Part shown: one piece after another, positions 36,082 through 50,347 of the stretch
Layout: each line of letters starts with the position of its first letter
Position numbering within the stretch: the first letter of the stretch is position 1
From: Deinococcus depolymerans
GTDB taxonomy: Bacteria; Deinococcota; Deinococci; Deinococcales; Deinococcaceae
Direction of reading: 5' to 3'
DNA length: 64,000 nt
NCBI RefSeq assembly: GCF_039522025.1
Contig: NZ_BAAADB010000029.1
Span: forward strand, 310,001 to 374,000
Program-made: the position numbers and the translations under genes
Notes under the pieces: model-generated
What the model was told of the DNA's origin: nothing
Database searches by the model: none
What the model saw: only the letters and a program-made list of their open reading frames with translations

Positions 36082-37464
36082 TCAGGCGAGCAGACTGACC
36101 GCCGGGTGCCGCACGCCCGTCACGCGCAGGGTCAGCCGGTCGTCAGGGGTGGCGGTCGGGCGGGCCACCTCGCGCAGCACGTAGGTGGGGTCGCCGCGCA
36201 GTTCCAGGGTCCGCAGGATGGCGGCGAGGTTCAACATGATCAGGCCCTCGGCCATGCCGCTGCCCGCGCAGATGTGTGGCCCCAGGCCGTAGGGGGCGAA
36301 CGCGCCGGGGCGGCGGTGCTCCATGCGGCCCGGCGCGAAGCGTTCCGGGTCGAAGCGCGCTGCGTCCGTGAAGCACCCGTCCAGGCCGTGCGGGACGGTC
36401 GTGCCGATGATCACCCGCCGCCCCCGCGGCACCGTGAATCCCGCGAAGCTGAAGTCCTGCGTGACGGTGCGGGTCATGGCGGGCGCGATGGGGTGAAGGC
36501 GCAGGCACTCCAGCACGAAGCGGTGCAGGTGCGGCAGGCGGCCCAGGGTGTCCATGCTGGGCGGCCCGTCCCGGAACGCCCCGTCGGCCTCGGCGACCAG
36601 GGGGGGCACCAGTTCCGGGTGCCGCCCGACGCGGTACAGCACGAACGCCAGGGTGTTCGCGGCGGTGTCCATCCCCGCGATGAACGCCCCCATGGTGGCC
36701 ATGCGCAGGTCCAGGTCCGACCAGAACGCCGGGTCGGCGGCCTGCGCGGCCAGCAGGTCGTCGATCAGGTCCGGTTCGCGCCCGGCCTGTTCGGGTGGGA
36801 CGCGGCGGTGCTCCTCGATCAGGGCCTCCACCATGCCCAGGGACCGCGCCCGCGCCCGCCGGAAGCCCGGCAGCTGCTCGACCAGCGGCGGGCGCTGCCG
36901 GGTCACGCGGACCATCAGGGTGTTCTGCACGAAGCTCAGCAGGTCACTCAGGTACGGGCGGGCAGAACCGTTCACGACCACCCGCGCCAGCTGTTCGGTG
37001 ATCACGGCCTTGCACCAGTGCGCCACCCTCAGGTCGTCCCCGGCCCGCAGCGGGGCAAGGTCCCCGGCCGTCACGGCCAGCGCGCGGCGCAGGTTCGCGC
37101 CCAGGTAAGAGCGGGTGAACGTGCGCCCCTCCACCCGCCGGAAGACCCGGTGCTCGGCGCCGTCCACGCTGATCAGGGAGCGCGACGTCCCGAACGCCTG
37201 ATCGTTGGGCCGCCACGCCTCACGCGACCGCAGCACCCGCGCGGACTCCTTCACGGTCCACACGTTCGCTTCCGGCCCGGCCAGCACCGTGTACGTCTGT
37301 CCCAGGCCCGTCACGTTGAACACCGGGCCATGCTCGCGGTACGCGGCAGTCAGGAACGCCCGCAGCCGGTGTGGGTACAGCTGCGTGATGCTGCCGATCA
37401 CGGGCGGCCCGGACACGGTGGGAATGACACGCGGGGAGGCCGGCAGGGGCAGGGCGTCGGTCAT
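36082..37464 (-). CDS. Cytochrome P450
   Basis: 460 residues. The heme-ligand segment FAPYGLGPHICAGSGMAEGL holds the axial Cys (around 408), with the family FxxG reduced to YGLG. The ExxR motif is in LECLRLHP (about 319). The I-helix oxygen site is AFIAGMDTAANT (about 255). It oxidises an unknown substrate with electrons from ferredoxin or a similar partner; the ferredoxin reductases at 20-23 kb could serve (inference). No signal peptide; soluble. It ends 5 bp from the convergent neighbour. Confidence 0.93.
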   Translation of the reverse strand: MTDALPLPASPRVIPTVSGPPVIGSITQLYPHRLRAFLTAAYREHGPVFNVTGLGQTYTVLAGPEANVWTVKESARVLRSREAWRPNDQAFGTSRSLISVDGAEHRVFRRVEGRTFTRSYLGANLRRALAVTAGDLAPLRAGDDLRVAHWCKAVITEQLARVVVNGSARPYLSDLLSFVQNTLMVRVTRQRPPLVEQLPGFRRARARSLGMVEALIEEHRRVPPEQAGREPDLIDDLLAAQAADPAFWSDLDLRMATMGAFIAGMDTAANTLAFVLYRVGRHPELVPPLVAEADGAFRDGPPSMDTLGRLPHLHRFVLECLRLHPIAPAMTRTVTQDFSFAGFTVPRGRRVIIGTTVPHGLDGCFTDAARFDPERFAPGRMEHRRPGAFAPYGLGPHICAGSGMAEGLIMLNLAAILRTLELRGDPTYVLREVARPTATPDDRLTLRVTGVRHPAVSLLA

Positions 37465-37469
37465 GACCC

Positions 37470-37475
37470 ACGGTA
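37470..37475 (-). promoter_or_regulatory. -10 box of a leaderless promoter (P450)
   Basis: TACCGT on the minus strand, 5 nt before ATG 37464. Confidence 0.4.
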
Positions 37476-37499
37476 CACTTCCGCGCCGCCCACGAGAAA

Positions 37500-37523
37500 G
37501 CCCCGCCGGCCGACAGGCGGGGC
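37500..37523 (-). terminator. sdh operon terminator
   Basis: Minus strand GCCCCGCC, 8-nt loop, GGCGGGGC, then TTTCTC. Located just past sdhB and upstream of the P450 gene. Confidence 0.85.
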
Positions 37524-37544
37524 GGGGCGTTCAGGGTGTTGGTC

Positions 37545-38309
<765 letters not shown>

Positions 38310-38371
38310 TGAGATTCCTTCCGGGCGGCACCTGTCTGTTGCGACGCCCGAGTGGGTGGGGGTGGAGGTCA

Positions 38372-38526
38372 TACGGATTCCGTCTGTTTCGCTGACAATC
38401 CGGAACTTCACCGGATTGCCAGCTCCACGTCCGGAGGGACGTTTCTCTCCTGCTCTGCGGGGCAGCTCTACGAGTCGCTCCGCTCGGATTGAACGGGTTT
38501 TGCAACCCATTCAATCCGAGTCCGTA
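38372..38526 (-). repeat. Interspersed MITE-like repeat, copy 10 (inside sdh operon)
   Basis: TACGGATTCCGTCTGTTTCG to AATCCGAGTCCGTA, abutting the sdhA stop. It has the long arm GCAGCTCTACGAGTCGC. It lies in the middle of a conserved operon. Confidence 0.9.
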
Positions 38527-40278
<1,752 letters not shown>

Positions 40279-40313
40279 AATTATCCTTTACCACCTGCCC
40301 GCAAGGGCCAGGG

Positions 40314-41049
<736 letters not shown>

Positions 41050-41262
41050 TCCCAGTCCTCCTCGACGTCTAAACCTTCTTGCGTTGGCCCCGACACGCCA
41101 CCACACACTAGGGCGAACGATATGCCGTGTGGGTGACCATTCACACCACTCTTTCAGACAAAGCCCAGTTTAACACCCCCCGCCAAGCCGCACCCACTCC
41201 ACGGCCAGAGAAACGGAACGCCCGATGTCACCGCGTGAGGTGCAAGCCCGCCCCCCCCGCGC

Positions 41263-41268
41263 TACCCT
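41263..41268 (+). promoter_or_regulatory. -10 box of a leaderless promoter
   Basis: TACCCT, 7 nt before ATG 41276. Confidence 0.45.
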
Positions 41269-41275
41269 GGACACC

Positions 41276-41641
41276 ATGACCGGCCCCACCCCCACCCCAC
41301 CCAGAGACCCGCAGGCCGAAGCGGAATTCACCCGCAAGATGATCCTCGGTATCCTCAGCACCCTCGAACACAAGGGCCTGCTCAGCAAAGCCGAAGTCGA
41401 CGGCATCATCCGCGCCGCCCGTCACGCCGCCTACCCCACCCCCCCCCGCCGCACCCCCGGCCCCGCCGCGCCCGGCACGCAGTGGGTCAAACCCGGCCAG
41501 CCCCACCAGCCCATGGACCGCACCACTCCCGTCGCCATCCCCAACGTCCAGCGCGCCGCCCCGCCCAGAGACCAGCCGAAAGACAAACCGGCCGAGGAAA
41601 CCCCCAAAGCGCCGCCCGTCATCGACTTCGACCTGCAGTAA
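41276..41641 (+). CDS. Hypothetical Pro-rich protein
   Basis: 121 residues. A short helical part (EFTRKMILGILSTLEHKGLLSKAEVDGIIRAA, about 18-50) is followed by a long Pro/Ala/Gln-rich tail ending IDFDLQ. The helical part looks like a small protein-interaction domain; the tail is probably disordered. No family recognised. A strong terminator follows. Confidence 0.65.
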   Translation: MTGPTPTPPRDPQAEAEFTRKMILGILSTLEHKGLLSKAEVDGIIRAARHAAYPTPPRRTPGPAAPGTQWVKPGQPHQPMDRTTPVAIPNVQRAAPPRDQPKDKPAEETPKAPPVIDFDLQ

Positions 41642-41670
41642 CCGGCGATCTCGCCCCGCAACCAGACAGG

Positions 41671-41702
41671 AAGGCCGCACCCGGAAGCTGGGGTGCGGCC
41701 TT
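41671..41702 (+). terminator. Rho-independent terminator
   Basis: AAGGCCGCACCC (41671-41682), 8-nt loop, GGGTGCGGCCTT (41691-41702), perfect 12-bp stem with T-rich end. Confidence 0.9.
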
Positions 41703-41718
41703 TACTGAACAGTGGTTA

Positions 41719-41873
41719 TACGGATTCCGTTTGTTTCGCCGACAATCCGGAACTTCACCGGATTGCCAGCTCCACGTCCGGAACCCGCTTCTCTCCTTCT
41801 CTACGGAGCAGCTCTACGAGTCGCATCCGCTCGGACCCAGCGGGCTTTGCAGCCCATTCAATCGGAGTCCGTA
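41719..41873 (-). repeat. Interspersed MITE-like repeat, copy 11 (abuts surface lipoprotein stop)
   Basis: TACGGATTCCGTTTGTTTCG to ATCGGAGTCCGTA, directly next to the TAA stop of the gene on the right. Confidence 0.9.
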
Positions 41874-44417
41874 TTACTTCAGCTGCGACAGGTAGTAGGT
41901 CGTGGTGTTGCCGTTGTACTCGTTGGTGATGACCTGCACGCCTCCCTGCGCGTTCAGGATGGCCTTGCTGACACTCCCCAGATTGACGGTGGTCGCAGTG
42001 GGGGTGGCCGCCGTATCGATCCTGTACACGTTGCTGGTGTCGCTGCCCCACAGCACGGCCGGGTTGCTCTGGTCGAACCCGGTCAGCGTGCCGGTCTGCA
42101 CGGCAGTGAACTTGTTGACGGTGTTATCCGCGTTCAGGCGGGCAAGCTGCCCGTACGCGCTGAACCAGATGGTGCCGTCGGCGGCGACGGCCGCCGAGGT
42201 CGCGCCGCTGCTCTTGAGCAGGTCCAGCCTGGTGACGGTGCCGGTGGCCGTATCGATCTTCAGGGCGTCACCCGCGTACCCGCCCAGGTAGACCAGGGTC
42301 TTCCCGTCCGCAGCGAGGGTCAGTTGCGCGTCGTAGGAGCTGGACCCGTAATTGGCGGTACTGTCCACCGTGCTGATCACGCCGGTCGCCGGGACCCACG
42401 TCTTCAGGGACGTGGCGGTGCCGCCTACCCCGGTGTAGACGGTGTTCACGAACCACACGCGGCCCTGCCCGTCGGTCCTTCTGGTGAAGGCCGTCAGGTT
42501 GCCGAGGTTCACGGCGGGCAGCTGGGTCACCGTACCGTCATCTGCGATCAGCACGGGCGCTTTGACGGACCCTTTGTCGAGTGCAATCACTCCTCCCGTC
42601 GTTCTGATCAACTGAAGGCTGTTCTGCGACGCCACCGCGGCGCTGGCGGCAGACTGACCCGTGGTCGTGAAGCGGGTAACAGTGTTGCTGTACGCATTGC
42701 TGCTGGAGTCGTAGGCCATTGCCGTCACAGCCCAGAGGCCGCTGGTGGCGCCCACCGCTTCGCCGGCGGTCGATCCCAGCGCGGCGCGTGCCGGACGCAC
42801 CGAGAGTTGCGTCTCCGCGCCGTAGGCGCCGGCACTCTGGTCTGGACTGGTGACCTTGAGGGTGCTGCTTCCCAGTGCGGCGTCGGCCGTGGCCGTCAGG
42901 GTGATGGCGGCCGTCGTGGTGCTGCCCGGCGTGACCGTCACGGTTTTCGGGGAGGCCGTCACACCAGTCGGGAGGCCCGTGACGGTCAGGGTCGTCTGGC
43001 CGTTGAAGCCGTTCTGGGTGCTCACGTCCACGTTCAGCTGCGTGGTGCCGCCCTGGTAGATCTGCTGGCCGTAGTAAGACGTGGAGGAGATGGCGATGTT
43101 CACGGTCGGTGCAGGCACCCTCAGTTCCGTGGAAGCGGACGCTTTCACGGTGCCCCCGTCGGCGGTCAGGGTGATCGGGTACGTGCCGGGCTTCAGGGTC
43201 GCGTCACTCTGGAAGGTCAGGCTGAGGTACGAGGAGCCGTTCAGGGTCTGCGTGACGGGCGTGACGGTCACGCCGGCCGGCAGGCCCGTGGCGGAGTACG
43301 TGACCGGCCCGCTGAAGTTCCCGACGCTGTAACCGCACACGTTCAGGGAGGCAGTCTTGCTGGGGTACAGCTCCAGGTAGCTGCTTCCGCAGGTGCCGAT
43401 CGTCAGGCCGGGCTTGCGGACTTCCAGGCTGCCGTTGCCGCCGCCCACCTGCTTGCCGGTGGTGTCCTTGACGATCACGCTGAATGGGCCCGAGTAGTTG
43501 TCGTTGCCGCTGTACTTGAAGGTCAGGTTCGTGTCCAGGCGCTGCGGATTGACGCCCAGGTTCTTCAGGTAGGCGGCGGTGGCCTGGGCCTGCACGTTCT
43601 GAAGCGTCGTGGCGGTCAGGTTGACGGTGGACGGCTCGATGGTCAGGCCGGGCACGTCGGTGCTGAGGCTGACCTGCCCGGTGTACCCACCTTCCTGGTA
43701 CAGGCGTGCGGGCACCGACACCCCGGCGTTCGACGTGATCGTCACGCCGCTGCCCAGGCTGACGAGCACGGACGGCGTGTAGGCCGTGGCCTTGAGTTCG
43801 GAGCGCACGCTGCTGCCGAGACTGCGCAGGGTGAGCGTGGAGCTGGTCCCGGCGTACTCGATGGCGTTCCAGCCGGTATTCAGGGCCACATTGAGTGCAG
43901 CGGTGAATTTAGTGCCGTCCGGGTAAGCGCACAGGACGGTGCCCTTCACGGTGGCGGCCACGGCGCTGTACAGGCGGGCCACCTGACTGCCGGGCACGGT
44001 GCCGCCCGACACGATCTGCTCGGTGGCGGACGCCAGAGAATCGATCTTCTCACTGAACAGTTCCACGTCCGTGAACAGGGCCACGGACGGATTACTGGTC
44101 TGCGAACCCGTGAAGGTGCAGCCGCTGCCCGTGGTGAGGTTGAACATGCGCTTGCTGTCTGGAGCCTTCGCCAGCGGCAGGTCCAGCACCCCACCCTTGA
44201 CGGTGCCGGTGTTGGTGAAGTCGTAATCGTTCCCGCCGATCAGAACGGCGCGGGTTGCCGCCGCAGGGGCGCCGGTGACGGTCCCGGCCACGCGCTCGGC
44301 CTGCACGGTATTTCCGGGCGAGGGCGGAGTCACGCCGCCGGTGTTTGTCGTGGAAGGGCAGGCGGTCAGCAGGGCGGTCAGGCCGATCATGGCGGCCGGG
44401 AGTTTAAGGGTCTTCAT
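41874..44417 (-). CDS. Large surface lipoprotein with Ig-like repeats and C-terminal propeller
   Basis: 847 residues. Lipoprotein signal MKTLKLPAAMIGLTALLTAC with lipobox LTAC. Residues about 200-560 hold beta-sandwich repeats, including PGSTTTAAITLTATADAALG, LKPGTYPITLTADGG and TLTVTGLPTGVTASP-type blocks. Such units recall PKD/CARDB or Ig-like folds. The C-terminal ~270 residues contain repeated W/F-rich strands (LWAVTAMAYDSSSN, GRVWFVNTVYTG, GTIWFSAYGQLARL), as in NHL/streptogramin-lyase-like propellers. Role unknown, possibly envelope adhesion or binding. Base composition is somewhat lower in GC than its neighbours. Confidence 0.75.
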   Translation of the reverse strand: MKTLKLPAAMIGLTALLTACPSTTNTGGVTPPSPGNTVQAERVAGTVTGAPAAATRAVLIGGNDYDFTNTGTVKGGVLDLPLAKAPDSKRMFNLTTGSGCTFTGSQTSNPSVALFTDVELFSEKIDSLASATEQIVSGGTVPGSQVARLYSAVAATVKGTVLCAYPDGTKFTAALNVALNTGWNAIEYAGTSSTLTLRSLGSSVRSELKATAYTPSVLVSLGSGVTITSNAGVSVPARLYQEGGYTGQVSLSTDVPGLTIEPSTVNLTATTLQNVQAQATAAYLKNLGVNPQRLDTNLTFKYSGNDNYSGPFSVIVKDTTGKQVGGGNGSLEVRKPGLTIGTCGSSYLELYPSKTASLNVCGYSVGNFSGPVTYSATGLPAGVTVTPVTQTLNGSSYLSLTFQSDATLKPGTYPITLTADGGTVKASASTELRVPAPTVNIAISSTSYYGQQIYQGGTTQLNVDVSTQNGFNGQTTLTVTGLPTGVTASPKTVTVTPGSTTTAAITLTATADAALGSSTLKVTSPDQSAGAYGAETQLSVRPARAALGSTAGEAVGATSGLWAVTAMAYDSSSNAYSNTVTRFTTTGQSAASAAVASQNSLQLIRTTGGVIALDKGSVKAPVLIADDGTVTQLPAVNLGNLTAFTRRTDGQGRVWFVNTVYTGVGGTATSLKTWVPATGVISTVDSTANYGSSSYDAQLTLAADGKTLVYLGGYAGDALKIDTATGTVTRLDLLKSSGATSAAVAADGTIWFSAYGQLARLNADNTVNKFTAVQTGTLTGFDQSNPAVLWGSDTSNVYRIDTAATPTATTVNLGSVSKAILNAQGGVQVITNEYNGNTTTYYLSQLK

Positions 44418-44598
44418 GAACGTTCAGGATTCTAATGGGCCTCCGCCGGGCCTGCTGAAGGTTTGAGCGTCCGGGCTGCCGCCCCCCACAGCATGAAGAC
44501 CTCATCAGGTTCGGCGAGGGCCTGGAATGCCTGGCTGGTCGGGAGGGGCGGCGCGGCGCCTATCTACACCACCTGTCCGCCGCGTGTGGGGGGTGGCG

Positions 44599-44604
44599 TA
44601 TGCT
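44599..44604 (+). promoter_or_regulatory. -10 box upstream of the leu leader
   Basis: TATGCT, 6 nt before the leader-peptide ATG 44611; the leader mRNA would be leaderless. Confidence 0.6.
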
Positions 44605-44610
44605 CGGGGC

Positions 44611-44676
44611 ATGTTCAGCGGTTCTTGGCGGGTTGGGGCGTCCCTGGTGGGGCTTCTTCTTCGTTGGGGGCGTTGA
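44611..44676 (+). CDS. leuL: Leucine leader peptide of the leuC attenuator
   Basis: 21 codons, ATG 44611 to TGA 44674-44676. It ends [11 protein letters not shown]: four Leu in 21 residues, three of them consecutive CTT codons, which are rare in this GC-rich window. The last codons overlap the strand of an antiterminator stem, so ribosome stalling at the CTT run would free it. Directly upstream of the terminator and leuC. Too short for ordinary gene prediction; inferred from position, codons and RNA structure. Confidence 0.7.
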   Translation: MFSGSWRVGASLVGLLLRWGR

Positions 44677-44740
44677 GCGCGGCCCAGCGTTCAGTGTTCG
44701 CCCCCGGCAGGCTCTTGGAGCGGCCGGGGGCGCGTTTCTT
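44666..44740 (+). promoter_or_regulatory. leu attenuator: alternative antiterminator and terminator
   Basis: Terminator: CGCCCCCGGC (44699-44708) with GCCGGGGGCG (44723-44732), then CGTTTCTT. Antiterminator: GGGGGCG (44666-44672) can instead pair with CGCCCCC (44699-44705). A further small stem TGAGCGC/GCGTTCA lies between. The arrangement fits translational-stalling attenuation. Confidence 0.7.
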
Positions 44741-44753
44741 GGGGAGGGACTGT

Positions 44754-46040
<1,287 letters not shown>

Positions 46041-46078
46041 ACGCCAGTCGCAGCGGGCCGTGAGGGGGAGGGGAGAAC

Positions 46079-46699
46079 GTGGACCTGAACATTCTGCTGG
46101 CCGTGGCGGCCATTCACGCGGTCGTGCTGGTCATTCCGGGACCGGACGTGCTGCTGGTCAGCCAGACGGCGCTGGCCCGCACGCGGCGCGCCGCACTGCT
46201 GGCCGGGCTGGGCGTGGTGCTGGGCATCGCGTGCTGGGCGGCGCTGGCACTGCTGGGCATCGGACTGCTGTTCCAGGCGTTCCCGTGGATTCACGGCGCG
46301 GTGAGGGTCGCGGGCGGCGCGTACCTGCTGTGGATGGGCGTGACCCTCTGGCGCAGCAGCGCCCGGCCCGACTCGCAGGCCGCGCCCATCCAGGCGCCCC
46401 TGAGTGACCTCGCGGCGTTGCGGGCGGGTTTCCTGACGAACATCAGCAACCCCAAGGCCGCCGTGTTCTTCGGCAGCGTGTTCAGCGGCCTGCTCGGCAC
46501 GCACGCGGGCAGCGGCCTGAAACTCGCGGCGTTCGCCGTGATCGTGGGCCTCAGCCTCGGCTGGTTCGCGCTCGTCGCGGCCGGCATGTCGACCGCGCCC
46601 ATGCAGCGCGCGTACCTGCGTGCCCGCCGGGCCGTGGACCGCGTGGCGGGCACGCTGATGCTGGGGTTCGGCGCACTGCTGCTCGCGTCCCGCGAGTAG
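46079..46699 (+). CDS. LysE/RhtB-family amino-acid exporter
   Basis: 206 residues from GTG 46079, preceded by GGGGAG. Family start IHAVVLVIPGPDVLLVSQTALARTRRAALLAGLGVVLGI, six membrane helices, and the conserved NPKAAVFFGSVFSGLL near residue 125. Likely exports an amino acid such as Leu, Thr or homoserine. Sits inside the leu region (38 nt after leuC), which suggests overflow export linked to leucine synthesis (inference). Confidence 0.88.
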   Translation: MDLNILLAVAAIHAVVLVIPGPDVLLVSQTALARTRRAALLAGLGVVLGIACWAALALLGIGLLFQAFPWIHGAVRVAGGAYLLWMGVTLWRSSARPDSQAAPIQAPLSDLAALRAGFLTNISNPKAAVFFGSVFSGLLGTHAGSGLKLAAFAVIVGLSLGWFALVAAGMSTAPMQRAYLRARRAVDRVAGTLMLGFGALLLASRE

Positions 46700-46729
46700 A
46701 CCGTCCACGCGAGTAAGCTGGGTGAACTT

Positions 46730-47980
46730 ATGGGTGAAGCGAAACGACGTAAACAACTGGGCCTGATGCCCACCGTGCATCCCTTCGACGCGATCATGGA
46801 CGCGGACGGCACACTGACCTTCACGCGCGCCCCCGAGGACGCCGCGCACCGCGAACTGATCGCGGGCGCGCTGCAGCGCTCGCAGCCGTACGGGGCCGCG
46901 TGGGACAGCCAGTACCGCACGCTGCACGTCATGCATGGCCGCGTGGACCGCTTCCTGGAAACCGCCGAGGACGTGCAGTCCATTCCCGTGCCGGCGCTGC
47001 GCCGCCTGAGCGGCGAACTGGCGCTGGGCCGCGTGGGCGAGGGCAGCGAGACGACCGGGCGGTTCCTGCCGGTCAAGGGCGGCGCGGTGCGCCTGCGTGA
47101 AGTGCAGCACTCCGCGGACGGCACGAAGTGGGAGGCGTTCCCCGTGAACATGGACCCCCGCCGCGCCATGGAGTTCCTGCTGCAACACCCGGCCGCCACG
47201 CTGGGCGGCGAGGTCGTCGCGACCTACGTGGCCGAGCAGTGGCGCGAGGGTCGCCTGGACATCGACCCGGAACCCCCGGCCGAACTGCTGGACATGCTCG
47301 AATCGCTGGCCCGCGAGTGGCACGGCGACACCGAGCAGGGCTGGCAGGAAACCCACCTGGACGCCACCGACGGCGACGACACGGACCCCGTGCCGGTCGC
47401 GCGGCGCGTGGCCTTCGAGCTGCGCCAGCCCGCGCCGCTGCAGACGCCACTGAACCTGGCGTTCGCCACGCTGGGCAACGTGGAAGTCACCGTGAACCGC
47501 GAGAACAGCAGCTACAGCCTCGACGGGGAGACGTGGATCTCGTACGCCGACCCGGACGGCGAGGCCCGCGAGGACGCCCTGAACCTCCCGGACTTCCTGG
47601 ACGTGGAGACCGTGCCCGTCCAGGTGTTCGCCGACGGCCGCGTGGAATGGGTGGACGAGGACGTGCCCGCCGAGCACGGCGAACGCCTGCGCGCCGACCT
47701 GCTGCTGGAGACCGGCGCCGGGAACCCCGCCGAGTGGGCGCAGTGGACCCGTGAACTGATGGTCCAGACCTTCGAGAGCGAACTGGTCGTCCCGGAAGGC
47801 GCCGAACTGCCCGTGCCCGTCGCGGTGCTGCTGGACGTTCCCCTGGACGCCCTGGACGACCCGGACCCGCTGGCGCAGTCGTTCATCGAGTCGGCCATCA
47901 CCTTCGACGGCACCAACTGGCGCGACCTGTACGACGAGGAAGTGCCGGAAGAACTCCGCGCCTACCTGGCCAGAGACTGA
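46730..47980 (+). CDS. Hypothetical acidic protein, MGEAKRRK type
   Basis: 416 residues. Begins MGEAKRRKQLGLMPTVHPFDA, a motif also known at the start of several small proteins. The bulk is acidic and alpha/beta with repeated blocks (for example LDVPLDALDDPDP and DLPDFLDVETVPV-like segments). No catalytic motif or membrane segment. Lies between the leu exporter and leuD on the same strand with short gaps, so probably co-transcribed. Function unknown. Confidence 0.7.
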   Translation: MGEAKRRKQLGLMPTVHPFDAIMDADGTLTFTRAPEDAAHRELIAGALQRSQPYGAAWDSQYRTLHVMHGRVDRFLETAEDVQSIPVPALRRLSGELALGRVGEGSETTGRFLPVKGGAVRLREVQHSADGTKWEAFPVNMDPRRAMEFLLQHPAATLGGEVVATYVAEQWREGRLDIDPEPPAELLDMLESLAREWHGDTEQGWQETHLDATDGDDTDPVPVARRVAFELRQPAPLQTPLNLAFATLGNVEVTVNRENSSYSLDGETWISYADPDGEAREDALNLPDFLDVETVPVQVFADGRVEWVDEDVPAEHGERLRADLLLETGAGNPAEWAQWTRELMVQTFESELVVPEGAELPVPVAVLLDVPLDALDDPDPLAQSFIESAITFDGTNWRDLYDEEVPEELRAYLARD

Positions 47981-48063
47981 CGGTGCCGGGAACGCACGGC
48001 ACCGAGAACTGAATTCGAACCGGGTCGGGACCGCCCGCCGAGTCCCGACCGCAAGGAGCCCCC

Positions 48064-49693
<1,630 letters not shown>

Positions 49694-49709
49694 GCGGGAG
49701 CACCGCCCA

Positions 49710-49766
49710 GGGCAGCGGGGAGGGGGCAGGGGAGACGCGAATCCCCCCGCTCCCTCCCCGCTGCCC
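49710..49766. terminator. Bidirectional terminator after leuB
   Basis: GGGCAGCGGGGAGGG (49710-49724) pairs perfectly over 15 bp with CCCTCCCCGCTGCCC (49752-49766). Confidence 0.8.
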
Positions 49767-49769
49767 CGC

Positions 49770-49946
49770 TCAGCGCAGGCGCTCGCGTTCCAGCTGCTGG
49801 ATGCGCCGCTCGAGTTCCTGCGTGCGGCCCCGCTCGCTGTCGTCCCCGAACTGCCGCGCCAGGAACAGGACCAGCGCGATCAGCCCCACGACGACACTCA
49901 GGACGGTCAGCAGCAGCAGCAGGTTAGGCAGGCCCGGGGTTGGCAT
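49770..49946 (-). CDS. Small membrane protein with coiled-coil tail
   Basis: 58 residues, ATG 49946 to TGA 49772-49770. One membrane helix (LLLLLTVLSVVVGLIALVLFLA, about 9-30), then a charged tail RTQELERRIQQLERERLR with heptad-like Leu spacing. A TAAGCT box lies 6 nt before the start. It shares its terminator with leuB. Resembles small envelope or cell-division accessory proteins in shape only. Confidence 0.7.
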   Translation of the reverse strand: MPTPGLPNLLLLLTVLSVVVGLIALVLFLARQFGDDSERGRTQELERRIQQLERERLR

Positions 49947-49952
49947 GCCCGC

Positions 49953-49958
49953 AGCTTA
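49953..49958 (-). promoter_or_regulatory. -10 box of a leaderless promoter (small membrane protein)
   Basis: TAAGCT on the minus strand, 6 nt before ATG 49946. Confidence 0.55.
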
Positions 49959-50038
49959 GGGGCGGCGCGCGCCAGGCGTTGCCGCAATTGCCACAGGGAC
50001 CCTGTTCAGGAACACTTCACGCGGCGCATCCTGTGGGC

Positions 50039-50347
50039 ATGAGTGACCCCGCCGTGACCTTCCCCGCCCCGGCCCGCATTCCGTACCCCGGCGGCTGCGT
50101 GCTGGAACCCGGCCCGTACGCACTGGACTACCTGCTGAAATGGCGGGCCGACGTGACCGTGGCCGGCACCCACCACCCGGACACGCCGGTGTACCCGCTG
50201 CTGCGCGCCCTGCTGGCCGACCCGGCCGCGCACGGCCTGAGCCGCGCCGACGCCGAGGCGGCCCGCGACCGCTTCCTGGACCTGGCCGGGCAGGCCCTGA
50301 GTGCCGAGGGTGGACAGCGCGCGTGGCTGGAACGCGAATTCCGCTGA
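50039..50347 (+). CDS. Hypothetical small protein
   Basis: 102 residues from ATG 50039 (upstream in-frame codons are unlikely). Mixed alpha/beta, with a helical Ala/Arg-rich second half ([17 protein letters not shown]). No family recognised. The end overlaps the following MocR gene by about 25 nt, implying coupling. Confidence 0.6.
   Translation: MSDPAVTFPAPARIPYPGGCVLEPGPYALDYLLKWRADVTVAGTHHPDTPVYPLLRALLADPAAHGLSRADAEAARDRFLDLAGQALSAEGGQRAWLEREFR

Noticed and set aside
38310..38510. An N-terminal extension of sdhB reading through the repeat
   Set aside because: The extra residues are encoded by the repeat, and the ATG at 38309 has a ribosome site and matches the usual SdhB length.
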